Assembly (NCBI GenBank): GCA_012797915.1
Contig: JAAZOE010000258.1
Span: 1 to 11,328 of the forward strand
DNA length: 11,328 bases
Source: Candidatus Zixiibacteriota bacterium
GTDB lineage: Bacteria; Zixibacteria; MSB-5A5; GN15; JAAZOE01
Direction of reading: 5' to 3'
Shown here: in pieces, positions 1 to 5,809 of the stretch
How the letters are laid out: the number at the start of each line of letters is the position of its first letter
How positions within the stretch are numbered: the first letter of the stretch is position 1
Program-made: the position numbers and the translations under genes
The notes under the pieces: model-generated
What the model saw: only the letters and a program-made list of their open reading frames with translations
The model's database searches: none
Told to the model about the DNA's origin: nothing

Positions 1-2
1 AG

Positions 3-1649
3 CAACTGGAAACACAGATGGCGGAACGAGCGGCGGAAATGGTTCGCGGCTTCGAGCAGCGACAGCAGGCCGAAAATGAAATCCATCGTCTCGAAGCCCG
101 ATACCATACGCTCTTCGACAGCGCCGTCGACGCCATTTTCATCATGAAAAACGACCGGTTCATCGACTGCAACCGACAGACGCTGATGATGTTCGGGTGC
201 CGGCGGGAAGAGATTGTCGGCCAGCCGCCCTACCTGTTTTCGCCGCCGTTGCAACCGGACGGACGAGATTCGACCGAAAAGGCGCTGGAGAAAATCAATG
301 CCGCCCTGCGCGGTGAACCCCAGCGGTTCGAATGGATGCACAGCCGGTTGGACCGGAGTGAATTTTACACCGAGGTCAGTCTCAACCGGATGGACCTTCA
401 GGGAGAGGTTTACATTCAAGCCATCGTTCGCGATATCAGCGAACGGAAGGCGGCCGAGGTGGAGCAGCGCCGCCTCCAGGAACAGCTGGAACGGGCACAG
501 CGGATGGAATCGCTGGGTTTGCTGGCCGGAGGCGTCGCCCACGACCTCAATAATATGCTCGGCCCGCTGGTGGGATATTCGGAACTGATCCTGATGAGGA
601 TGCCTGCCGATGATCCCCAACGCAAACGGGTCGAACGGATCCACAAGGCGTCCCAAGACGCCGCCGACGTCATCCAAGACCTGCTGGCACTGGCCCGCCG
701 CGGCCGTTACGAGATGAAGCCGATCAGTTTCAACGACGTCATCGAAGGATATCTCGATTCGCCGGGCTATGGCCAATTGGCCGCCAAACGGCCCGACGTC
801 ACGGTGACCACGGCGCTCGATCCCAACCTCGACGTCATGATGGGGTCCTCCACGCACCTGGCCAAGGTGGTCATGAACCTGGTCGTCAACGCCTATGACG
901 CCATGCCGGAGGGGGGAACCATAACGCTGTCCACTGCGCAGCGTCATCTGGAACAACTGGCCGGCGGGTACGGCCCAATCGAGCCGGGCGAATACATCGT
1001 TTTCCACGCCCGCGATACGGGCGCGGGGATCGCCCCCGAATATCTGCCGAAAATCTTCGAACCGTACTTCTCCAAAAAGAAGATGGGACAGAGCGGCACC
1101 GGTCTCGGACTGGCCGTGGTCTACGGCATCATCAAAGACCATAAAGGGTACTACGATGTCTTCTCGGAGGTGGGGAAGGGAACCGAGTTTATCCTCTACT
1201 TCCCGGTTACGAAGGCGGCCGTGACGGCCCCCACAGCGAATAGCGATGACTGCCGCGGCACGGAAAAAGTCCTGGTCGTCGATGACAACCCCGAACAGCG
1301 GGAAATCGCGTTCGATCTTCTCACCAATCTGGGCTATCGTGTCTGGACCGCAGCCGACGGCCACAAAGCCGTCGAGTATCTGGCCGAACACGCCGTCGAT
1401 ATTATCGTGCTGGATATGATCATGGAAGCGGAATTCGACGGTCTCGACACCTATCGGGAGATTCTCAAGACTCATCCCGGCCAGAAGGCGGTCGTCGTCA
1501 GCGGTTTCTCGGCCACTGAACGGGTGACCGAAATACTGCAGTTGGGTGCGGGGGCCTTCGTCAAAAAGCCATTCACAATGAGCGCCATCGGGCAGGCGGT
1601 CCGTCGGGAATTGGACAAACAGGTCGATGTTGCCACCGGTATCGCCTGA
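3..1649 (+). CDS. Hybrid sensor histidine kinase, PAS-HisKA-HATPase-REC (5' partial)
   Basis: This is a two-component hybrid kinase: it senses a signal, autophosphorylates on His and passes the phosphate to its own C-terminal receiver. The reading frame is open to the left edge; codons before the first visible ATG (18) read QLETQ and continue a charged helix, so the true start lies outside the window. Counting from the ATG at 18: a coiled-coil linker to about 28; a PAS domain about 29-138 ending in the typical DISERK (139-144); a second helix about 145-165; HisKA with phospho-acceptor H175 in GVAHDLNN; HATPase_c with N-box N291, G1 D333 (DTGAGI) and G2 GTGLGLA 360-366; a receiver about 417-540 with acid pair D422/D423, phospho-acceptor D466, S495 and K517 before Pro. 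No membrane segment is visible. All catalytic residues are present. No separate response regulator follows, so the partner is unknown. Any upstream sensor domains are unseen. Confidence 0.95.
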   Translation, partial: QLETQMAERAAEMVRGFEQRQQAENEIHRLEARYHTLFDSAVDAIFIMKNDRFIDCNRQTLMMFGCRREEIVGQPPYLFSPPLQPDGRDSTEKALEKINAALRGEPQRFEWMHSRLDRSEFYTEVSLNRMDLQGEVYIQAIVRDISERKAAEVEQRRLQEQLERAQRMESLGLLAGGVAHDLNNMLGPLVGYSELILMRMPADDPQRKRVERIHKASQDAADVIQDLLALARRGRYEMKPISFNDVIEGYLDSPGYGQLAAKRPDVTVTTALDPNLDVMMGSSTHLAKVVMNLVVNAYDAMPEGGTITLSTAQRHLEQLAGGYGPIEPGEYIVFHARDTGAGIAPEYLPKIFEPYFSKKKMGQSGTGLGLAVVYGIIKDHKGYYDVFSEVGKGTEFILYFPVTKAAVTAPTANSDDCRGTEKVLVVDDNPEQREIAFDLLTNLGYRVWTAADGHKAVEYLAEHAVDIIVLDMIMEAEFDGLDTYREILKTHPGQKAVVVSGFSATERVTEILQLGAGAFVKKPFTMSAIGQAVRRELDKQVDVATGIA

Positions 1650-1737
1650 TTTTCCGGCTGCCCGATAAATAATTATCCGACAAGAGAATACGGTCTGCGC
1701 GTATCACCTGACAACGTCGCGGCAAAGATAAAACGGC

Positions 1738-1766
1738 TTGACTTCCCTGCCGGAGGCGGTTATAGT
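1738..1766 (+). promoter_or_regulatory. Sigma70-type promoter of guaB
   Basis: TTGACT (1738-1743) is separated by 17 bp from TATAGT (1761-1766). This is a near-consensus housekeeping promoter with ideal spacing, and it predicts transcription starting near 1773 and a leader of about 80 nt before the guaB ATG. It also decides the start codon: a longer reading frame beginning with TTG at 1766 would start inside the -10 box and is therefore excluded. No intrinsic terminator for the upstream kinase gene was seen between 1650 and 1737, so some read-through from the kinase is possible. Confidence 0.75.
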
Positions 1767-1779
1767 TGCCCCACCAGCG

Positions 1780-1811
1780 GCAGGTAAGAAGTATCCGATC
1801 ATCTCACCTGC
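1780..1811 (+). other. Possible stem-loop in the guaB 5' leader
   Basis: GCAGGT (1780-1785) pairs with ACCTGC (1806-1811). After one A-C mismatch, AGA (1787-1789) pairs with TCT (1802-1804), leaving a loop of about 12 nt. It lies inside the predicted untranslated leader, about 40 nt before the ATG. There is no following T-run, so it is not a terminator. It resembles no riboswitch that I recognise and may be chance pairing. Confidence 0.3.
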
Positions 1812-1852
1812 GGGCGACGACACAAACAGCCTTCTTACTATTGGTGGACGAT

Positions 1853-3349
1853 ATGGCCTATATCATCAATGAACCAAGCCGAACCTTCAGTGAATTCTTG
1901 CTGATTCCCAATCTGACCACCAAAGATTGCGTTCCCGCCAATGTCGATATCGCCACCCCGCTGGTAAAATTCGCCAGGGGGCAGAAACCGTCCATCCGGA
2001 TCGGCATCCCGCTGGTTTCGGCGATCATGCAGGCCGTTTCCGATGATACCCTGGCGGTGACCCTGGCCCAGGCCGGGGGATTGTCGTTTATCTTCGTCTC
2101 CCAGCCGATCGAGGACCAGACGGCAATGGTGGCCAAGGTGAAGAAGCACAAGGCCGGGTTCGTCATCAGCGATTCCAATCTCGGCCGCGACGCGACGCTG
2201 AAGGATGTCATTGCCCTGACCGACCGGACCGGCCATTCGACCATCGCCATCACCGAGGACGGCACCCTGTCGGGCAAGTTTCTGGGCCTGGTGACCCGCA
2301 AGGATTACCGTCGCGACACGCGCCGCATGGAAACCAAAGTCTCCGAGATCATGACCCCGGTGTCCGATCTGGTCGTGATCGGCGAGGCGATGTCATTGGA
2401 GGAAACCAGCGAAATCATCTGGCGGGAAAAACTTGATTGTCTGCCGATCGTCGACAGCCACCAGCGGCTGAAGTATTTCGTCTTCCGCAAGGATATCGAA
2501 GCCCATTATCAGAATCCGCATGAATCGGTCGACCGCGACCTGCGCCTTCTGGTCGGGGCGGGGATCAACACCCGCGACTACAAGGAACGGGTGCCGGCCC
2601 TGGTGGAGGCGGGGGCGGATGTCCTCTGCATCGACTCCTCCGACGGGTTCAGCGAATGGCAGCGGGACACCATTGCCTTCGTCAAGAAGACCTACGACGG
2701 CCGGGTCGGCATCGGCGCCGGAAACGTGGTCGACGCCGAAGGATTCCGGTATCTGGTGGAGGCCGGAGCCGATTTCGTGAAGGTCGGCATCGGCGGGGGA
2801 TCGATTTGTATCACCCGCGAACAGAAGGGCATCGGCCGGGGCCAGGCTTCGGCGCTGATCGAGATCGCCGCCGCGCGCGACCGGTATTTCGCCGAGACCG
2901 GAACGTACATTCCGCTTTGTTCCGATGGCGGGATTTCACACGATTATCATATCACCCTGGCCTTGGCGATGGGGGCCGATTTCGTCATGATGGGACGGTA
3001 TTTCGCCCGCTTCGATGAAAGCCCGGGCAAGAAAATCAAACGGGGCGGCAATTATTTCAAGGAATACTGGGCCGAGGGCTCCAACCGCGCCCGCAACTGG
3101 CAGCGGTACGATCTGGGGGACAAGCAGGACCTCAGTTTCGAAGAAGGGGTCGACAGCTACGTCGCCTACGCCGGTCCACTGAAGGATAACGTCGAGTTGA
3201 CCCTGAGCAAGGTCCGCTCCACCATGTGCAACTGCGGGGCGCAATCCTTGGCGGAATTCCGGCAGAAGGCCCGTCTGACGGTGGTGTCCTCGACCAGCCT
3301 GGTCGAGGGGAAGGTCCACGACGTCATCTTGAAGAAGGAGGACGATTAA
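1853..3349 (+). CDS. guaB: IMP dehydrogenase, Tritrichomonas-type
   Basis: The enzyme oxidises IMP to XMP with NAD+, the committed step of guanine nucleotide synthesis in the cytosol. The product is 498 aa from the ATG at 1853, which is preceded by a weak GGTGG (1843-1847). It begins MAYIINEPSRTFSEFLLIPN. A (beta/alpha)8 barrel is interrupted by a CBS pair at about 98-225. Visible active-site elements are D261 in CIDSSDG, K310, the catalytic loop SICITREQKGIGRGQ with C319, R382 in GRYF, the flap with R418-Y419 (NWQRYD), and E431 in FEEGV. A Cys pair (CNCG) lies near the C terminus. From memory, this numbering coincides with that of Tritrichomonas foetus IMPDH (C319, R418, Y419), and the motifs differ clearly from the E. 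coli type (GSICTTR). GMP reductase is unlikely because the CBS insert and the full flap are present. The gene is probably monocistronic from the promoter at 1738. Confidence 0.96.
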   Translation: MAYIINEPSRTFSEFLLIPNLTTKDCVPANVDIATPLVKFARGQKPSIRIGIPLVSAIMQAVSDDTLAVTLAQAGGLSFIFVSQPIEDQTAMVAKVKKHKAGFVISDSNLGRDATLKDVIALTDRTGHSTIAITEDGTLSGKFLGLVTRKDYRRDTRRMETKVSEIMTPVSDLVVIGEAMSLEETSEIIWREKLDCLPIVDSHQRLKYFVFRKDIEAHYQNPHESVDRDLRLLVGAGINTRDYKERVPALVEAGADVLCIDSSDGFSEWQRDTIAFVKKTYDGRVGIGAGNVVDAEGFRYLVEAGADFVKVGIGGGSICITREQKGIGRGQASALIEIAAARDRYFAETGTYIPLCSDGGISHDYHITLALAMGADFVMMGRYFARFDESPGKKIKRGGNYFKEYWAEGSNRARNWQRYDLGDKQDLSFEEGVDSYVAYAGPLKDNVELTLSKVRSTMCNCGAQSLAEFRQKARLTVVSSTSLVEGKVHDVILKKEDD

Positions 3350-3522
3350 ACATATGTGCCGGCAATATTGTCCATAATTATCTTCCCTATTTGGTCCTCG
3401 TAAACCTATTCCCATAACCGAGCGGGCCATAAAGTAAGGATCGACGGCCAAAAAAACGAGTTCACAATTCGAAAACTGCCGCGTCAATATTTCGGAACGA
3501 GCAGAAGGGATCGGGAAGGCGG

Positions 3523-4083
3523 ATGAAGAAAACACTTATAAACTTCGTCGTTGTTCTGTCTGTTTTTCGTTTTCTTGCCGCTTGTACGGGCGATTCCGAG
3601 CGGTATTTCAACACGGAATCTGACGGCAAATTCACTATCCCCGTCCCCGAATCTGCCACAGAGGATGATAAGAGACGAATAGGTCTAATGGCCGTGAGCA
3701 AACCGATCTTATATGACCGTTTCATATATTGTTCGCTACCTCAAGATGTGGTTGTTGAACTGGCGGACGTGTTCGGCGACTCCATATTTCGGGAAATCCA
3801 GAGTCTTCGGCAACATGCGGAAGAGTTATTGCCGACGCGGGATGATGCAACATTCACCGATTACATGCAGACGCATAAAAGGATATTTTACCTATTTGAC
3901 AGCAGTCTAACGTATAATCGGGCAATAACCCTTGTGGAGCGATGCCATATTCCGGACCTCCAAGTTCATTATTTACGACGCGCAGAGCGCGAGGATGTGA
4001 TCGTCGAATACGTCCATGGGTTGGGGACATACTTCTTCATTGACCTAAAAACAGGCGTCTATTTTACGCCACTTCCGGATTGA
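3523..4083 (+). CDS. Hypothetical lipoprotein, AT-richer than its neighbours
   Basis: The product is 186 aa and I recognise no family. The N terminus has a lipoprotein signal: MKKT, a hydrophobic stretch at 5-18, and a lipobox LAAC with C21 as the predicted lipidated residue. An arginine (R16) within the hydrophobic segment is unusual. Thr at +2 argues against inner-membrane retention, so outer-membrane anchoring is inferred. The rest is a mixed-charge soluble domain with two further cysteines (C70, C141) that could form a disulfide in the periplasm. A GGGAAGG stretch (3513-3519) lies only 3 nt before the ATG, and AGAAGGG (3503-3509) lies 13 nt before it; either could serve as the ribosome binding site. 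Codon use is much richer in A/T at third positions (TTT, ATA, CTT, TAT, GAT) than in flanking genes, which suggests recent acquisition or relaxed selection. The 173-nt gap after guaB shows no convincing promoter or terminator. Confidence 0.75.
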   Translation: MKKTLINFVVVLSVFRFLAACTGDSERYFNTESDGKFTIPVPESATEDDKRRIGLMAVSKPILYDRFIYCSLPQDVVVELADVFGDSIFREIQSLRQHAEELLPTRDDATFTDYMQTHKRIFYLFDSSLTYNRAITLVERCHIPDLQVHYLRRAEREDVIVEYVHGLGTYFFIDLKTGVYFTPLPD

Positions 4084-4206
4084 TACCCTGAGAAACCTCC
4101 AGGCTGGGCGGCGATATGGCGGCTTACACCGGAATAAACAATTGGATACTCTGGCGCGATCATCCGTCTAAAAAAGTTGCCGGATCTGAAGCCCAGAAAA
4201 ATCCGA
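4084..4206. other. Intergenic stretch with no recognised feature
   Basis: This is the first part of a 559-nt region (4084-4642) without a long gene. I see no terminator for the lipoprotein gene, no conserved RNA shape and no ORF with a ribosome binding site here. The rest of the region is described in the entries from 4207 to 4671. The stretch 4409-4495, between the terminator and the second Shine-Dalgarno sequence, also shows nothing definite, and I found no convincing rsgA promoter in it. Confidence 0.5.
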
Positions 4207-4234
4207 TTGACATTTGCGCTAAAGTACCGATATT
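4207..4234 (+). promoter_or_regulatory. Sigma70-type promoter of a short transcript upstream of rsgA
   Basis: A perfect -35 hexamer TTGACA (4207-4212) is followed after 16 bp by GATATT (4229-4234), which matches TATAAT at 4 of 6 positions. An alternative -10, TATTCA, sits at 4231 with an 18-bp spacer. Transcription would begin around 4241. An intrinsic terminator at 4379-4408 lies about 165 nt downstream, so the promoter would drive a very short RNA carrying the 20-codon ORF at 4289. Confidence 0.6.
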
Positions 4235-4288
4235 CATATCGAATTTATGACGGTTTGATTTCGACAACAGTCAACAAGGAGGCGCGTG

Positions 4289-4351
4289 ATGACCGCCTTA
4301 CGGCCTGAAATGGCAAAGCTAGAGATGCGCCTGCGGGAGAACCGTCGATAA
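4289..4351 (+). CDS. Putative 20-aa micro-protein or leader peptide
   Basis: This is a short ORF of 20 codons reading MTALRPEMAKLEMRLRENRR, ending in TAA. It has a perfect AAGGAGG ribosome binding site (4276-4282) six bases before the ATG, a consensus -35 promoter about 80 bases upstream and an intrinsic terminator 27 bases after the stop. That is what an independently expressed small gene would show. The peptide is very basic at its C-terminal half (five Arg, one Lys) and could form an amphipathic helix. It has no signal peptide or membrane segment. The stop codon abuts a small hairpin, CGGC-AGTT-GCCG (4352-4363), and CCGT (4342-4345) could pair instead with ACGG (4351-4354). I do not recognise a family. 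Alternatives are a leader peptide controlling read-through into rsgA, or a small regulatory RNA with an incidental ORF. Confidence 0.5.
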   Translation: MTALRPEMAKLEMRLRENRR

Positions 4352-4378
4352 CGGCAGTTGCCGGATAGATTATTAACG

Positions 4379-4408
4379 GCCTTCCCACGGGAAGGCTTTT
4401 TTGTTTTT
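4379..4408 (+). terminator. Intrinsic terminator
   Basis: GCCTTCC (4379-4385) pairs with GGAAGGC (4390-4396) around the loop CACG. It is followed directly by TTTTTT (4397-4402), G and another TTTTT. This is a textbook Rho-independent terminator on the plus strand. It closes the short transcript starting near 4241 and lies about 235 nt upstream of the rsgA start. It may be a simple end or a conditional attenuator for rsgA. Confidence 0.85.
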
Positions 4409-4506
4409 GGCCGCGGGCGCATCCGACGCCGGCGGTTTCTTTTTCGCCGAATCGGGCGGAAGATTCCACCATCACCGCGTTAACCTGTATCCCATAAGGA
4501 GGAGAT

Positions 4507-4671
4507 ATGTTGGTCTCGGTAGAACAGCATCATGGAGGCAATCAGACAACGGCCCGCATATCGTCGTTTGGCAAGACGAATAATCTCCGACCGCGATATC
4601 GACGGACTACAATCGTGAACTCGAACAAGAGAGTCGAATGTCATGCAACTGATCGATTGGGGATGGAATAA
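4507..4671 (+). CDS. Doubtful small ORF behind a strong Shine-Dalgarno sequence
   Basis: AAGGAGG (4496-4502) stands four bases before an ATG at 4507, an arrangement as strong as any ribosome binding site in the window. The frame runs 54 codons and ends at 4671, overlapping the first 29 bases of rsgA in another frame. Codon use does not resemble the neighbouring genes, and the product (starting MLVSVEQHHGGNQ) has no recognisable domain. A second frame offers ATG 4532 to TGA 4618 (28 aa, starting MEAIRQRPAYRRLARR), basic but without its own ribosome binding site. The site may instead load ribosomes for translational coupling to rsgA, or one of the frames may be a degraded gene. Confidence 0.25.
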   Translation: MLVSVEQHHGGNQTTARISSFGKTNNLRPRYRRTTIVNSNKRVECHATDRLGME

Positions 4672-5707
4672 CCATTTCGAGAAACAGTTTGAACCATATA
4701 AACGCGAAGGCCTCACACCGGTGCGGATCATCCGCGAAAACCGGCGGAATTACCTGGCCTGGAGCGAGGCCGGGGAATTGATGGCGGAAGTGTCGGGACG
4801 ATTCCGACATGCGGCCATCGGCAAGGGAGATTTCCCCGCCGTCGGCGACTGGGCGGCGGCCGAGGTTCTGGTCGATGAGGGTAAGGCGGTCATCCGGGCC
4901 GTCCTGGCGAGGAAAAGCGCCTTTGTGCGCAAAGTCCCCGGCCCGGTCACCGAGGAGCAGGTGGTGGCGGCCAATATCGATACGGCCTTTATCGTCTGCG
5001 GCCTCGACGGCAACTACAACCTGCGCCGGATTGAGCGGTACCTGGCGATGGCTTGGGAAAGCGGGGCCTCGCCGGTAGTGCTGTTGAACAAAGCCGACAT
5101 CTGCCCCGAAGCCGAAGACCGACGAAACGAGGTCGAGGCGGCGGCGATCGGCGTGCCGGTCTGCGCCATCAGCGCAGCCTGCGACCAGGGTCTCGACGGC
5201 TTGCGGGAGCATCTACGCCCCGGCCGGACGGCCGCTTTTCTGGGCTCGTCGGGGGTGGGCAAGTCGACCATCATCAACCGCCTGCTGGGAACCGACCGGT
5301 TCGCGGTCGGGGCGGTGAGCGACAGCGACAGCCGCGGACGGCACACCACCACCAGCAGGGAACTGGTGATGCTGCCCGATGGCAGTCTGGTCATCGACAC
5401 CCCCGGCATGCGGGGACTCAAGGTCTGGGGGGATGAGGACGGTTTGAAACAAGCCTTCGATGACATCGAGGCGCTGGCGGCCGACTGTCGCTTCCGCGAT
5501 TGCCGTCACGGAAATGAGCCGGGCTGTGCCGTCCGGGCGGCGGTCGAAAGCGGCACGCTCGATGCCGGGCGGTTGCAAAGCTTTCAGAAACTCCAAAAAG
5601 AGCTTCGGTACCTGGCCGACCGGCAAACGATGGCGCCGAACGCATTGGAAAAGGAGCGGTGGAAAAAAATCAGCAAGATAGCCAGGAACTTCAAGAAGAA
5701 AGGGTAA
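4643..5707 (+). CDS. rsgA: Ribosome small subunit-dependent GTPase A
   Basis: RsgA (YjeQ/YloQ) binds the 30S subunit late in assembly, hydrolyses GTP when stimulated by 30S, and checks or releases immature subunits. The 354-aa product shows the family's circularly permuted GTPase order: an N-terminal OB-fold (about 1-110), then G4 NKAD (149-152), G5-like ISA, G1 GSSGVGKST (201-209), a switch I stretch (RGRHTTTSREL) and G3 DTPG (252-255). A C-terminal zinc site follows with C282, C287, H289 and C295 in the pattern C-x4-C-x-H-x5-C. All key residues are intact and the length is typical. The start at 4643 is chosen because MQLIDWGWNNHF matches the usual N terminus (DLGWN..F). The ribosome binding site is weak (GAGAG, 4630-4634), which contrasts with the strong unused-looking site at 4496. 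It converges with the minus-strand hydrolase gene. Confidence 0.97.
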   Translation: MQLIDWGWNNHFEKQFEPYKREGLTPVRIIRENRRNYLAWSEAGELMAEVSGRFRHAAIGKGDFPAVGDWAAAEVLVDEGKAVIRAVLARKSAFVRKVPGPVTEEQVVAANIDTAFIVCGLDGNYNLRRIERYLAMAWESGASPVVLLNKADICPEAEDRRNEVEAAAIGVPVCAISAACDQGLDGLREHLRPGRTAAFLGSSGVGKSTIINRLLGTDRFAVGAVSDSDSRGRHTTTSRELVMLPDGSLVIDTPGMRGLKVWGDEDGLKQAFDDIEALAADCRFRDCRHGNEPGCAVRAAVESGTLDAGRLQSFQKLQKELRYLADRQTMAPNALEKERWKKISKIARNFKKKG

Positions 5708-5729
5708 ACAGCCTCCGATCTAATTGATG

Positions 5730-5762
5730 AAAAAGGGTCCGGCAGAGAAGATAGCCGGACCC
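5730..5762 (-). terminator. Intrinsic terminator of the TolB-amidohydrolase gene
   Basis: A perfect 9-bp inverted repeat, GGGTCCGGC (5735-5743) and GCCGGACCC (5754-5762), flanks a 10-nt loop. Five A residues at 5730-5734 become a U-tract on the minus strand, so it works as a terminator for the minus-strand gene ending at 5810. On the plus strand no T-run follows, so termination of rsgA there would be weaker, although the hairpin sits only 27 nt past its stop. A small perfect repeat ACTGC-CTC-GCAGT (5793-5805) lies between the hydrolase stop and this terminator. Confidence 0.85.
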
Positions 5763-5809
5763 CGAAATCGATTGGAGGTGAATATTTTGCTTACTGCCTC
5801 GCAGTCGAA

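Noticed and set aside
1766..1852. Upstream TTG start for IMP dehydrogenase
   Set aside because: The TTG lies in the -10 box of a near-consensus promoter, and the family begins at MAY.NEPSRTF, that is at 1853.
3436..3476. GGCC...GGCC repeat followed by seven A residues as a guaB terminator
   Set aside because: The arms are only four bases, and the run after them is A on the plus strand, not T; on the minus strand the T-run comes before the repeat.
4401..4583. Plus-strand frame of 60 codons between the terminator and rsgA
   Set aside because: Its ATG directly follows the terminator U-tract without a ribosome binding site, and the stretch has no coding character.
4607..5212. Minus-strand frame of 201 codons over rsgA
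   Set aside because: It is a shadow of rsgA, whose GTPase and zinc motifs are all in the plus-strand frame.
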